NCBI RefSeq assembly: GCF_030913365.1
Contig: NZ_CP133160.1
Coordinates: 4,192,001-4,256,000, forward strand
Source: Stenotrophomonas sp. 24(2023)
Lineage (GTDB): Bacteria > Pseudomonadota > Gammaproteobacteria > Xanthomonadales > Xanthomonadaceae
Length of the DNA stretch: 64,000 nt
Direction: 5' to 3'
The position numbers and the translations under genes are program-made. The notes below the pieces were generated by a model that was not told where the DNA came from, made no database searches, and saw nothing but the letters and a program-made list of their open reading frames with translations. Below are positions 25,735-35,060 of this stretch, one piece after another (position 1 is the first letter of the stretch; each line of letters opens with the position of its first letter).

Positions 25735-27060
25735 ATGTCCCGCAACCGCACCCTGTTCAAGGGCGGCAGCGTTCTCACGCTCGACGCCCACACCCCGAAC
25801 CTGGCCACCGGCGATGTGCTCATCGAGGATGACCGCATCGCCGCCATCGCCCCATCCCTTCCGGACGGCGATGCGCAGGTGATCGACGCCCGCGGCCATA
25901 TCGTGATGCCCGGCCTGGTCGACGCCCACCACCACATGTGGCTGGGCGTGATGCGCCGGATGCTGCCCAACGTGGATGACCTGTTCGCCTACATCGACTT
26001 CGTCGGCGAAACACTGGGCGCCCACTACCGGCCGCAGGACATGTACCTGAGCACCCGGCTGACCGCCGTGGCCGCGCTGGAATCGGGCATCACCACCGTG
26101 ATCGACGCCTGCCACAACGCCCGCAGCCCCCTGCACAGCGACGCGGCGCTGCAGGCGCTGCATGACAGCGGTATCCGTGCCCTGCACATGGTCGGCGCGC
26201 CGATGGACACGCAGGCGGACAAGGCCCACCTGCCCGGCGATCTGCAGCGCCTGGCCGCCCGCTGGAACCACGCCGGCAGCCGTGTGCAGGTGGGCCTGTT
26301 CGGCCAGCTGGACCTGGCCGCCTGGCAGGTCGCGCGCCAGCTGGACCTGCGCATCCTCACCGAGTTCATCGGCGATCTGGCCACCCTCGGCCCGGCCTTT
26401 GCCGCACCCGGTGTGCTGGGGCCGCACAACATCTTCAATCACTGCACACGGGTGCCCGAGGCCACCTGGGCCCTGTTGGCCGATGCCGGGGTGAACATCA
26501 CGGTGAACCCGCGCTCGGATGCGCTGTTCGGCTTCGACGATGACCGCTTCGCCTACCAGATGGCGATCGACCGTGGCCTGTCACCGGCACTGGGCATCGA
26601 CCTGGACACCGCGTTCGGCAGTGACCTGTTCGGCGAGATGCACGCCCTGTTCGGCCAGCAGCGCGCCGCGATGCGCTACCGCCGCTTCCGTGGCGAAACC
26701 GATGTGCCTGCGCCGATCACCGTGGACGCGGTGCTGCAGGCGGCCACCGTCAACGGTGCGCGTGCGGCCGGGTGGGAGGACCGGATCGGCACGCTGCGCC
26801 CTGGCAAGCAGGCCGACCTGATCATGGTGCGTACCAGCGGCGCGGCGGTGTTCCCGGTCAACAACGCGATCGCCACCATCGTGCAGGCCGTCGAGCGGGC
26901 CGACGTGGACACGGTGATGGTGGCCGGGCAGCTGCGCAAGCGCGGCGGCGTGCTGCTCGGCGTGGATACCACGGCGCTGGCGGCGGATATCGACGCCTCG
27001 CGCGATTACCTGCTGCGCGCCGGCGGCCAGTCGCTTGACCTGTTCACCGCGCGGGCCTGA
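25735..27060 (+). CDS. Amidohydrolase (cytosine/8-oxoguanine deaminase-like)
   Basis: 441 residues starting at the ATG behind CGGAG. It is a TIM-barrel metal-dependent hydrolase of the TrzN/SsnA/8-oxoguanine-deaminase branch. The first metal motif is DAHHHMW, later ligands lie in the region GPHNIFNHC, and the catalytic Asp is in LDTAFGSD; the C-terminal beta-sandwich contains RIGTLRPGKQADLIMV. Such enzymes deaminate or dechlorinate purine-, triazine- or pyrimidine-like rings. The operon also holds an MFS transporter and an SDR, suggesting import and catabolism of a heterocycle or amide. The second histidine signature differs from the common HxxE form, so the exact reaction is uncertain. Confidence 0.82.
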   Translation: MSRNRTLFKGGSVLTLDAHTPNLATGDVLIEDDRIAAIAPSLPDGDAQVIDARGHIVMPGLVDAHHHMWLGVMRRMLPNVDDLFAYIDFVGETLGAHYRPQDMYLSTRLTAVAALESGITTVIDACHNARSPLHSDAALQALHDSGIRALHMVGAPMDTQADKAHLPGDLQRLAARWNHAGSRVQVGLFGQLDLAAWQVARQLDLRILTEFIGDLATLGPAFAAPGVLGPHNIFNHCTRVPEATWALLADAGVNITVNPRSDALFGFDDDRFAYQMAIDRGLSPALGIDLDTAFGSDLFGEMHALFGQQRAAMRYRRFRGETDVPAPITVDAVLQAATVNGARAAGWEDRIGTLRPGKQADLIMVRTSGAAVFPVNNAIATIVQAVERADVDTVMVAGQLRKRGGVLLGVDTTALAADIDASRDYLLRAGGQSLDLFTARA

Positions 27061-27124
27061 CCGCGTGGCAGGGCGGTGCATGCGCCCGCCCTGCCGCCTT
27101 TTCTTCCAGCCTACGGGACACCCC

Positions 27125-28306
27125 ATGTCTACTTCGCCTTCCGGCACGGTCACCGTGCCCCTCGCCCGCCCGGCCGGCGGCGTGATCGCCGCGCTGTTCT
27201 GCGGTTACCTGGCCGTTGGCCTGCCCTTGCCGGTGCTGCCGCTGTTCATCCATGGCCAACTGGGCTTCAGCACGCTGGTGGTGGGACTGGTCATCGGCAT
27301 CCAGTTCCTGGCCACCGTGCTCACCCGCGGCTACGCCGGCCGCCTGACCGACCAGCACGGCGGCAAGCGCTCGGCACTGCAGGGAGCCGCCGTGTGCACC
27401 CTGGCCGGCGTGCTGTACCTGCTGGCCACGCTGCCGATGCTGTCCCCCGGCGCCAGCCTGGCGATCATCGTGCTCGGGCGCCTGCTGGCCGGCGTCGGCG
27501 AAAGCCAGTTCGTCACCGGTTGCGTGTCCTGGTCGATCGCCTCGGTCGGCCCGCAGCGTGCCGGCCTGTCGATGTCATGGACCGGCATCGCGATGTTTGC
27601 CGCGCTGTCGGTCGGTGCACCGGCCGGCATGCTGCTGTTCCAGCACCTGGGCGTGGGCGCGGCGATGGCCGCCTGCATCGCCGCACCGCTGCTGGCGCTG
27701 GGCATCGCTGCGGCCGCCACCGCGTACCCGTCCTCGGGCGGGCTGCGGCTGCCGTTCCACCATGTCATCGGGCGCATCTGGCGCGAAGGCCTGGGCCTGA
27801 TGCTGCAGGGCGTGGGCCTGTCCGGACTGACCGCGTTCGCCTCGCTGTACTTCGCCGCACGCCACTGGCACAACGCCGGCTGGGTGATGACCGCCTTCGG
27901 TGCCGGCTTCATCCTGGTGCGCCTGCTGTTCGGCCACCTGCCCGACCGCATGGGCGGCTACCGCGTTGCGATGCTGTCGCTGCTGGTGGAAGCCGCCGGC
28001 CAGGCGATGCTGTGGCTGGCCCCTGACGAAGCCACGGCACTGGCCGGCGCACTGGTCACCGGGCTGGGCTGCGCGCTGGTGTTCCCGGCACTGGGCGTGG
28101 AAGCGCTCAAGCGCGTGCCGCCGGCCAACCGTGGCAGTGCGATGGGGGCCTTCGTGGCCTTCCTGGATATCGCCTACGGCATCGCCGGGCCTGCCGCCGG
28201 GCTTATCGCCGGACACTTCGGCTATGCCGCGGTGTATGTGTTCGGTGCCGGCTGCGCACTGCTGGGTGCCGTACTGGCCGCCTGCTCCTCCCGCGCTTCC
28301 CGCTGA
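27125..28306 (+). CDS. MFS transporter (YhhS/YfcJ-like)
   Basis: 393 residues with about 12 transmembrane segments. It opens with FCGYLAVGLPLPVLPLF and has a typical motif-A loop (RGYAGRLTDQHGGKRSA). It is the second gene of the amidohydrolase operon, 64 bases downstream, and probably moves the substrate or product of that enzyme across the inner membrane. Direction of transport cannot be told. Confidence 0.86.
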   Translation: MSTSPSGTVTVPLARPAGGVIAALFCGYLAVGLPLPVLPLFIHGQLGFSTLVVGLVIGIQFLATVLTRGYAGRLTDQHGGKRSALQGAAVCTLAGVLYLLATLPMLSPGASLAIIVLGRLLAGVGESQFVTGCVSWSIASVGPQRAGLSMSWTGIAMFAALSVGAPAGMLLFQHLGVGAAMAACIAAPLLALGIAAAATAYPSSGGLRLPFHHVIGRIWREGLGLMLQGVGLSGLTAFASLYFAARHWHNAGWVMTAFGAGFILVRLLFGHLPDRMGGYRVAMLSLLVEAAGQAMLWLAPDEATALAGALVTGLGCALVFPALGVEALKRVPPANRGSAMGAFVAFLDIAYGIAGPAAGLIAGHFGYAAVYVFGAGCALLGAVLAACSSRASR

Positions 28307-28329
28307 TTCCTCCCGCACAGGACTTCCCC

Positions 28330-29100
28330 ATGTCACGCATCTTCATTTCCGGCTCGTCCACCGGCCTGGGCCTGATGGCCGCAGAACACCTGCAGCAGCT
28401 CGGCCACCAGGTGGTGCTGCATGCCCGCACCACCGCACGCGCCGACGACGCACGCCTTGCCCTGCCCACCGCCGAAGCCGTGGTGGTGGGCGATCTGGAA
28501 ACCCTCGCCGGCTGCCGCGACGTGGCCGCGCAGGTCAACGCACTCGGCCGGTTCGATGCGGTCATCCACAACGCCGCCGTCGGCTACCAGGAAGCCCTGC
28601 GCCTGACGGAGGACGGCCTGCCGCATGTGTTCGCGGTCAACACGCTGTCCAGCTACCTGCTGACCGCGCTGATCGCGCGCCCGGCGCGCCTGGTCTACCT
28701 CAGCTCGGGCATGCACCACCACGTCGATGCCCATCTGGATGACCTGCTGTGGCAGCGCCGCCGCTGGAATGCCGCCACCGCCTATGCCGAAACCAAGCTG
28801 CACGATGCGATGCTGGCCTTCGCCATTGCGCGCCGCTGGCCGCAGGTGGTGGCCACCGCACTGGAGCCGGGCTGGGTGCCCACGCGCATGGGCGGTGCCG
28901 GCGCCCCCGATGATCTGCACAAGGCGCACCTGACCCAGGCGTGGCTGGCCACCAGCCACGATGCCGCCGCACAGGCCAGCGGCCGCTACTTCCGTTACCA
29001 GCGGCAGATGGCCGCCAACCCGCAGGCGCATGACCCTGCCCTGCAGGACAGGCTGCTGGCCCGGTTGCAGGACATCAGCGGGGTGGCCCTGCCCGGCTGA
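28330..29100 (+). CDS. SDR-family oxidoreductase
   Basis: 256 residues. The nucleotide-binding motif is SGSSTGLGL, the NxA motif NAAVGYQ, the catalytic Ser lies in YLSSGMHHH, and Tyr/Lys are in AYAETKL (Y-x3-K). All active-site residues are present. It begins 23 bases after the MFS gene and is likely the third gene of the same operon. It should act on a hydroxyl or keto group of a small metabolite with NAD(P); the substrate is unknown. Confidence 0.87.
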   Translation: MSRIFISGSSTGLGLMAAEHLQQLGHQVVLHARTTARADDARLALPTAEAVVVGDLETLAGCRDVAAQVNALGRFDAVIHNAAVGYQEALRLTEDGLPHVFAVNTLSSYLLTALIARPARLVYLSSGMHHHVDAHLDDLLWQRRRWNAATAYAETKLHDAMLAFAIARRWPQVVATALEPGWVPTRMGGAGAPDDLHKAHLTQAWLATSHDAAAQASGRYFRYQRQMAANPQAHDPALQDRLLARLQDISGVALPG

Positions 29101-29225
29101 GCGGATGCGGTGGGCGGCGGTCGCGCGCTAGCACAGCCGTTGTTGCAATGCTGCTGTGCCAGCCTCCCACTGCTGCCACCCTGCCTGCCGCTACGCTGTG
29201 CCATCCCCCATCACGGAACGACACC

Positions 29226-30182
29226 ATGACCCGCAGGCCACGCATCGCGCTGGGCAGCTGGCCGACCCCGCTGGAACCGGCACCCCGCCTGTCACAGGCA
29301 CTGGGCCTGCGGGCCGATGACCTGTGGATCAAGCGCGACGACCTGACCGGCCTGGCCGGTGGCGGCAACAAGATCCGCAAGCTGGAATACACCGGCGGGC
29401 AGGCCCTGGCCGAGGGTGCCACGCTGCTGGTCACCGTGGGTGCGGCGCAGAGCAACCATGCCCGGCTGACCGCGGCCGCGGCCGCACGTCTGGGCGTGGA
29501 CGTGCTGCTGGTGCTGGCTGGCCATGCACCGCAGGCTTACACCGGCAACATCGCCCTGGATGGGCTGCTGGGTGCACGCATCCACTGGGCGGGGGATGTG
29601 GATGACCACGCGCTGGAGGCGCTGGCGCAGGCCGAAGTGGACCGGCTGCAGCACGATGGCGTGCGTGCGGTGCTGATTCCCTTCGGGGGCTCCAATGCGG
29701 CGGCGGTGCAAGGCTATGTCGACGGCGGCGAAGAACTGCTGCACCAGGCACCCGACCTCGCCCATGTATTCACCGCGATCGGTTCGGGCGGCACGATGGC
29801 GGGGCTGGTGCAGGCGCTGGGTGCCGAGCGCGTGCACGGGGTCGACGCGGGTGCCGTGGCCGATCCGGAAGGGCGGGTACGCGGGCTGTTGTCCGCTTAC
29901 CGCGAGGCCGCATTTGAAGCGCCGCTGCGCATCCGCCATGACCAGGTGGGCGCGGGTTATGGCCACCTGACTCCCGCGGTGGCACAGGCACTGCAGCTTG
30001 CCGCCCGCACGGCAGGCATCATCCTGGACCCCATCTATACCGGCCGCGCCTTTGCCGGCCTGATCGCCGCCGTGCGCGAGGGCCAGGTGCGGCCGGGCGA
30101 GCGCACGGTATTCCTGCACTCGGGTGGCCTGCCAGGATTGTTCGGCAACCCGGAAGCGCTGGCGCTGTCGGCGCACGGCTGA
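29226..30182 (+). CDS. D-cysteine desulfhydrase / ACC-deaminase-like PLP enzyme
   Basis: 318 residues of the fold-type II PLP family. The lysine motif is GGGNKIRKLEY, the phosphate loop IGSGGTMAGL, and the conserved tail reads FLHSGGLPGLF. The family splits D-cysteine into pyruvate, sulfide and ammonia, or opens 1-aminocyclopropane-1-carboxylate. Length and the SAQSNH-like block (GAAQSNHARLTA) fit D-cysteine desulfhydrase better. It has its own upstream gap, where GCACAGC...GCTGTGC forms a dyad, and no pathway partners next to it. Confidence 0.82.
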   Translation: MTRRPRIALGSWPTPLEPAPRLSQALGLRADDLWIKRDDLTGLAGGGNKIRKLEYTGGQALAEGATLLVTVGAAQSNHARLTAAAAARLGVDVLLVLAGHAPQAYTGNIALDGLLGARIHWAGDVDDHALEALAQAEVDRLQHDGVRAVLIPFGGSNAAAVQGYVDGGEELLHQAPDLAHVFTAIGSGGTMAGLVQALGAERVHGVDAGAVADPEGRVRGLLSAYREAAFEAPLRIRHDQVGAGYGHLTPAVAQALQLAARTAGIILDPIYTGRAFAGLIAAVREGQVRPGERTVFLHSGGLPGLFGNPEALALSAHG

Positions 30183-30280
30183 GGGAACGCTGCACGGGGA
30201 CGCTCGGTCGCGCGGCGGCGCCGTTTAAACCTTTTGCGTCCCCGCGGCATCCAATCGTCTCTCCATCCCGAGTCCCTGCC

Positions 30281-30589
30281 ATGCACGCCCCTCTTTCGTA
30301 CACCCTCCTGCTTGCAACCACCCTGCTTGCCGGGACCGCCGGGGCCGACACCCCCCGCCAAGGCAAGGTCGATGGGCGCGCCACGCCGGGCCAGCAGCTG
30401 TACCTGATCAACAAGGGGAGCGGTGCCATCATCGGCGTGGTCGCCGATGCGCGCGGGCACTTCGTCGCCGTCGCGCCCGAGGGGCACTATGAGCTGACTG
30501 CCCAGCAGGGCCTGGCCTGCAGCACCCCGGTCGACATCACACACGGCACCACGCACCACGCCGTGCTGGCCGACTGTACCGCCCGCTGA
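30281..30589 (+). CDS. Small secreted protein, unknown function
   Basis: 102 residues with a signal peptide (LLLATTLLAGTAGA). The mature part looks like a single beta-sandwich, similar in size to the carboxypeptidase regulatory-like fold (GVVADARGHFVAVAPEGHYE), with two cysteines (LACSTP and ADCTAR). It precedes the esterase gene by 22 bases in the same direction. No specific family recognised. Confidence 0.65.
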   Translation: MHAPLSYTLLLATTLLAGTAGADTPRQGKVDGRATPGQQLYLINKGSGAIIGVVADARGHFVAVAPEGHYELTAQQGLACSTPVDITHGTTHHAVLADCTAR

Positions 30590-30611
30590 TTCCCTGACGG
30601 CCCCTGCACCG

Positions 30612-31772
30612 ATGAAAAGCCTGATCTGCCGCACCGCGGCAAGTGCCCTGCTGTGGCTCCTGTCCAGCCCCGCCGGGGCCACAACGCCACCGGCACGGCC
30701 CCCGTCCGCGACCCCGGCCGCCGAGGTCGCGGTGGCAAACAGCTACAAACGCAGCATCGTCGCCGCGGGCAATGGGGTCACCTATTCCCTGCAGGTCTTC
30801 ATGCCACGCGGCTACACCCCCGGTGACGGCAAGCGCTATGGCGTCTTCTACTTCATCCCCGGCAATGCGTTCGGTACGTTCTTTTCGCAGGTAACGCGTT
30901 TCCTGGCCGCCGGGGACATTCCGCCGCTGATCCTGGTGGGCGTGGATTTCCCGCCGGACGATTCGTATTCGATGGACCTGCCCACGGCCGGCAAGGACCC
31001 GCACTGGACGGTCCCGGACAACCGGGGGGCCGCCAATTTCCTGCGCATCTTCCAGCAGGACATCAAGCCCTACATCGATCGCTCGTTCCCGACCAACCCG
31101 GACGATACGGGCATCGGCGGGCACTCCCTGGGCGGCTTCTTTGCGCTGTACGCCCTGTTCAATGCGCCGCAGCAGTTCCAGCACGTCTATGCTTCCAGCC
31201 CGTCCCTGGTCTGGCAGGATTTCGTGCTGCTCACGCAGGAACAGCAGCTGCATGCGCTGCACCCCGAGGTCGCCGCGCGGGTGTTCGTGGACCAGGGCGG
31301 ACTGGAAAGTGACGATGGCCGGCTGGCGGCCCTGGATGCCGCCGTTGCAGGGCACCACTATCCGGCGCTGCACTGGCATGCCGAACGCACGCAGGGCCAG
31401 ACGCACCAGACCATCGCCTTCCGCAATGCCATCGATGCGCTGTACGCGATCTATGGGCCACAACTGCGCCAGGCACCTGCGCAGGAGCTGGCCGGCAGCT
31501 ACCGCACCGGCGACGGCAGGACATTCACGCTTGCCAATGCCGATGGACAGCTGATGATGATCGGCTTCGGTGACGAGCCACAGGAGCGGGTGACGCTGCT
31601 CAGTTCCGCCCCTGATGCCTGGTTTGAGCGCTATGTCTGGACCCGGGTGCAGGTGCTGCGCGACCACGGCAAGGTGCAGGGCCTGGCGATTTCCCTGGAA
31701 GATACCCCGGGCCCGAATGGGGCGCGCAAGGATCACCTGGTACACGCCGTGCGGGTGCCGTCCGCCGGGTAG
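30612..31772 (+). CDS. Secreted alpha/beta hydrolase, esterase-D-like
   Basis: 386 residues with a signal peptide (ALLWLLSSPAGA). The alpha/beta hydrolase core carries nucleophile elbow GGHSLGGFFALYALF, matching the esterase-D/IroE family (PF00756). A VGVDFPPDD block precedes it and a GQTHQT histidine region follows. The C-terminal about 90 residues form an extra beta domain. The family includes siderophore, feruloyl and S-formylglutathione esterases; a periplasmic ester hydrolase is all that can be said. It is co-directional with the small secreted protein at 30281. Confidence 0.82.
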   Translation: MKSLICRTAASALLWLLSSPAGATTPPARPPSATPAAEVAVANSYKRSIVAAGNGVTYSLQVFMPRGYTPGDGKRYGVFYFIPGNAFGTFFSQVTRFLAAGDIPPLILVGVDFPPDDSYSMDLPTAGKDPHWTVPDNRGAANFLRIFQQDIKPYIDRSFPTNPDDTGIGGHSLGGFFALYALFNAPQQFQHVYASSPSLVWQDFVLLTQEQQLHALHPEVAARVFVDQGGLESDDGRLAALDAAVAGHHYPALHWHAERTQGQTHQTIAFRNAIDALYAIYGPQLRQAPAQELAGSYRTGDGRTFTLANADGQLMMIGFGDEPQERVTLLSSAPDAWFERYVWTRVQVLRDHGKVQGLAISLEDTPGPNGARKDHLVHAVRVPSAG

Positions 31773-31796
31773 TGCCGCCCGCTGTGGCAATGCGTC

Positions 31797-31827
31797 GATG
31801 GGCGCGCGGCCTGCGCCGCCGCCCATC
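31797..31827. terminator. Stem-loop between convergent genes
   Basis: GATGGGCG and GCGGC pair with GCCGC and CGCCCATC around loop CTGC, with one bulged C. It lies between the convergent esterase and 31836-32561 stops. There is no T-tract in either direction, so it is a likely but not certain terminator. Confidence 0.5.
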
Positions 31828-31835
31828 AACAGGGC

Positions 31836-32561
31836 TCAGCGCAGGTCCGCGCCATCGGCGTAGATCACCGCACCCGCGCGCCACCCACGGTAACGCTCGC
31901 GCCCCAGCCACTGCGGCCCCTGCCCTGCGCGCGGCAGGCGTCCATCGGCAGGGCGTGCCACCGTCGTCCCCGCTGCGGTCGCGGCCGGCACGGTGACCGC
32001 CAGCAGCAGGTCGGCATCCGGCCGCTGGTCGAGCTGCTTCACCAGAAAGCGGTGGCGGCCCTGCCCGATCAGGCGATAGCGTTCGACGGCGGCGCTGCGG
32101 TAAGCGGGGTCCAGCGGCTGGAACACCAGTACCTGTTCCACCACCACCTGCTGCAGGGCCGGCTGCGGCTGTCCACCGCGCTCGAAATGCCCGCGATACA
32201 ACCGGGCCGGGAAGCCCGGCAGTGGCGCAGGCGCTGCCGGCGCAAGGCGATCCAGGTCGAAACGCTCCGGCGCCAGCGTCCACAACACGGACCGTCGTGC
32301 CAACGTGCGGCGCAGGGCGTCATCCGCCGCGGCATCGGCCAGGTGGATGCGCAGCACCACCTGCACGTCGTGGGGCCGGTGGAACATCGCCAGGTGCATG
32401 GCATACAGGCCGTCACGATTGCCGAACACCACCATGCCATGCGTGCCCCAACGGCCCGCCGCCGGGCCATCGGCCTGTGCCGGCAGTGCGACCAGCAGCA
32501 GCATCAGCAACAGCAACACGCCGCGCAGTGCAGAACGAACGGGAAGCGGTGGCAGCGGCAT
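31836..32561 (-). CDS. Secreted hypothetical protein
   Basis: 241 residues with a strong signal peptide (LLLLMLLLVALPAQA). The mature part has no cysteine and no motif I recognise; conserved-looking blocks are WGTHGMVVFGNRDGLYAMHL and YRLIGQGRHRFLVKQLD. It is divergent from a LysR gene 99 bases away, which may regulate it. Confidence 0.65.
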   Translation of the reverse strand: MPLPPLPVRSALRGVLLLLMLLLVALPAQADGPAAGRWGTHGMVVFGNRDGLYAMHLAMFHRPHDVQVVLRIHLADAAADDALRRTLARRSVLWTLAPERFDLDRLAPAAPAPLPGFPARLYRGHFERGGQPQPALQQVVVEQVLVFQPLDPAYRSAAVERYRLIGQGRHRFLVKQLDQRPDADLLLAVTVPAATAAGTTVARPADGRLPRAGQGPQWLGRERYRGWRAGAVIYADGADLR

Positions 32562-32660
32562 CGGGCGGCGACGGAAGGGGCGGGACCGGCAGTCTGCCTT
32601 GGCGCCCGTTCACCCGAAAGCGACAATAGGGAGCCTTTCGTTTCCCCATGGTGCACAGTG

Positions 32661-33563
32661 ATGAATCTCGATGACCTGCGGACGTTCGCTGAAGTCGCCC
32701 GGCAGGACAGCCTGCGGCAGGCGGCCGATGCGCTGCACGCCAGCCCGTCGGCGGTATCCAAGGCGATCCGCCGGCTGGAACAGGCACTGCGCACGCCCTT
32801 GTTCGACCGCAGCGGCGGCGCCATGCGCCTGAACGCCGATGGCCAGCGCCTGCTGCGGCGCGCCCAGGCCTTGCTGGCGCTGGCACAGGACACCGTGGCC
32901 GAATTCCGCGATACCCAGGTGCCGAGCCACGTGCGCGTGCACGGACCGCCGCTGCTGCTGTGGCGCAGTGCACCGGCGCTGTCGGCGGCGCTGGACCGCC
33001 TGCCGGGGCGGCGTGGTGTGCACCTCACCGCCGCGCATGAAGACAGCGCGCTGGCCAGCCTGGCACGCGGCGAGGCGGATATCGCGGTGGTTACCGGCGT
33101 TGCCGCCAACGCAGCCACGCCGGCAGGCACGACGCTGCTGCCACTGGGACGCATGACCCTGCAACTGGCGGCCCATCGCGGCCACCCGCTGCTGGCCGGC
33201 CGCCAGGATCCGGCCGCAGCGTACCGGCTGCAGGACCTGGCCGGCGTCGATTTCGTGGCCCCCCAGCATTCGCCCTTCTGCGGGCTGGCCCGGGGCGGCC
33301 GTGCCGATGGCTGGCGCGAGGACATCGCCGCCCGGCATGTGCGGTACTGGACCGATGATCTGCCTGCACTGCTGTCACTGGTGCTGGCCGGCGCCGCGGT
33401 GGCCTATCTGCCCGATACGCTGTTGGCATCACTGGGACTGCAGCCGATCCCCCTGCAGGATTACCCGTATCCGTGCACCGAAGAGGTCTTCCTGGCCTGG
33501 CAACCGGCGGCAGCACCGGGCTGGCTGGCACCGCTGGTGGATGCACTGGCCACCGCCGGCTGA
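32661..33563 (+). CDS. LysR-family transcriptional regulator
   Basis: 300 residues. The N-terminal HTH is clear (DSLRQAADALHASPSAVSKAI) and a LysR ligand domain follows. The ATG at 32661 is the first start that gives an intact HTH. Its only divergent neighbour is the secreted protein at 31836-32561; no obvious dyad stands out in the 99-base gap. Confidence 0.88.
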   Translation: MNLDDLRTFAEVARQDSLRQAADALHASPSAVSKAIRRLEQALRTPLFDRSGGAMRLNADGQRLLRRAQALLALAQDTVAEFRDTQVPSHVRVHGPPLLLWRSAPALSAALDRLPGRRGVHLTAAHEDSALASLARGEADIAVVTGVAANAATPAGTTLLPLGRMTLQLAAHRGHPLLAGRQDPAAAYRLQDLAGVDFVAPQHSPFCGLARGGRADGWREDIAARHVRYWTDDLPALLSLVLAGAAVAYLPDTLLASLGLQPIPLQDYPYPCTEEVFLAWQPAAAPGWLAPLVDALATAG

Positions 33564-33582
33564 TCCGCCGGGTACGCAGGCA

Positions 33583-33861
33583 TCACGGGTAGCGCCGCGA
33601 CAGTTCGCGCACGTAGCGGCCGATCGTGCGGGCACTGCTGCCATCGGAAATGGCCATGCGGATGCGGTCCAGCAATGCGGTGTCGGTGAAGGTAGCGGGG
33701 TCGGCCGCGGAATTGGCGGCCCGCGCCCGCACCTGGCGATAACGCGCCTGGCGTTCGGCCGGCGTCATGGCCTGCTCATGCACGGGCGGGCGCCCGCGCC
33801 GGCGCGGCGTGGGCGCGTCGGTACCCGGCGGCGGGGATGATCGGGGGGCGCGCGGTGCCAT
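33583..33861 (-). CDS. Small basic hypothetical protein
   Basis: 92 residues from the ATG at 33861; starts at 33918 or further in are also possible, and none has a good SD. It has a Pro/Arg-rich N-terminus (RRRGRPPVHEQ), then a helical basic stretch (MTPAERQARYRQVRARAA) and a C-terminal helix pair. The GRPP motif with a basic helix would suit DNA or RNA binding, but that is a guess. It lies between two LysR genes. Confidence 0.45.
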   Translation of the reverse strand: MAPRAPRSSPPPGTDAPTPRRRGRPPVHEQAMTPAERQARYRQVRARAANSAADPATFTDTALLDRIRMAISDGSSARTIGRYVRELSRRYP

Positions 33862-33949
33862 GGCAACGTGGGGTGACGGTAGCGGTGACAGCGCCAGTAT
33901 AGTCACGCATGCGGACATGCGTAACGCGTGACGGAACGTGTGGATTGGC

Positions 33950-34909
33950 TCAGACGGATGCAGGCCGCGGTGCCACACGCAGCATGCCGGGCGGCGCATG
34001 TTCGCGGATGGCCGCGATGATGGCACGGCTGGCCGCCGACAGGGCATGGCTCTGGTGCACCACATGCATTTCCGCGACCTGCCCGGTGCGCGACACCACG
34101 CTGTAGTCCGGACACACCTGCACCAGCCGCCCGGCCGCGATCAACGGCGCAGCGATCCAGTCGGCGATGCGCGCTATGCCCAGGCCCACGTCCACCATGG
34201 CAAGCAGGCCAGCACCACTGTTGACCCGGTGCGTGGCGACGGCCGGCACCGCTACCACCTGGTCCTGCCGTTGCAAGCGCCAGCCGCGCAGCAACCGCGG
34301 GCCGGTATGGATGACAAAGCGGTGCCCGGCCAGGGCGTGCGGCTCCAGCGGCAGCCCGTGGCGCGCCACATAGGCAGGGCTGGCGCACAACAGGCGCTCA
34401 TAGCGCCACAGCGTCTGGCCGATCAACTGGCTGCTGGCCGGATAACCGCCGCGGATGGCGAAATCCAGCCCGGCCCCGGCCGGATCAACGGCGGTATCGG
34501 AGAACGTGATATCCACCTGGATGCCGGGATGCAGGCGACTGACCTGCTCCAGCGCCTGCGGCAACACCCGCGATTCCAGCACGGGGGGCGCCACGAAACG
34601 CACCCAGCCTTCCAGGCCCGCCTGCGGCCTGTCCAGTGCGGCGGCCGCTTCGGCCAGCTGGCGCAGTGCCGGCTTGACGGCCTGGTAATACGCTTCACCG
34701 GCCGGCGTGAGCGAGACATGGCGATGGCTGCGATTGACCAGTTCGCTGCCCAGCACCTGTTCCAGCGCCTGCACCGAACGGGTCACCGTGCTGGTGCTCA
34801 TGCCGGTGCCGCGTGCGGCGGCGACGAAACTCAGGTGCTCGGCCACGGCGCAGAACGCCTGCAGATCGAGCAGGCGCACCGGGTCCGGACGGTGATGGGG
34901 CCGTGGCAT
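33950..34909 (-). CDS. LysR-family regulator of the hydroxyaspartate operon
   Basis: 319 residues: HTH (LSFVAAARGTGMSTSTVTRSV) and a standard effector domain. It is divergent from the three-gene operon at 35061-38109 with 151 bases between. That gap contains a perfect T-N11-A-type dyad plus an extra half-site two helical turns away (34976-35009). This is how LysR proteins bind to control a divergent operon. The co-inducer could be an operon substrate such as hydroxyaspartate, D-serine or glycine/glyoxylate; that is inference. Confidence 0.88.
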   Translation of the reverse strand: MPRPHHRPDPVRLLDLQAFCAVAEHLSFVAAARGTGMSTSTVTRSVQALEQVLGSELVNRSHRHVSLTPAGEAYYQAVKPALRQLAEAAAALDRPQAGLEGWVRFVAPPVLESRVLPQALEQVSRLHPGIQVDITFSDTAVDPAGAGLDFAIRGGYPASSQLIGQTLWRYERLLCASPAYVARHGLPLEPHALAGHRFVIHTGPRLLRGWRLQRQDQVVAVPAVATHRVNSGAGLLAMVDVGLGIARIADWIAAPLIAAGRLVQVCPDYSVVSRTGQVAEMHVVHQSHALSAASRAIIAAIREHAPPGMLRVAPRPASV

Positions 34910-34975
34910 GGGGCCGCTGCGCGAAAGAGGTGCGAACCTTATACCAGAGCCCGTTGCCGTGCAGGCGCCGCGCGG

Positions 34976-35009
34976 CGTTGCAGCGCCTGCAACGCGGTAT
35001 TGCAGCGCC
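34976..35009. promoter_or_regulatory. LysR operator with additional half-site
   Basis: CGTTGCAG-CGC-CTGCAACG (34976-34994) is a perfect dyad containing T-N11-A. TTGCAGCGCC at its core recurs exactly at 35000-35009, 21 bases on, i.e. two helical turns. This fits a recognition site plus activation site in front of the operon starting at 35061. Confidence 0.7.
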
Positions 35010-35060
35010 GCGCGCCCCGGACCGCTAGCGTGGAGAGCCTTCCCCTGCGCAGCGACCCAC

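Noticed and set aside
34908..35060. Upstream extension of the dehydratase to an ATG at 34908
   Set aside because: The extension is antisense to the LysR start region and not family-like; it would also place the operator inside the coding sequence.
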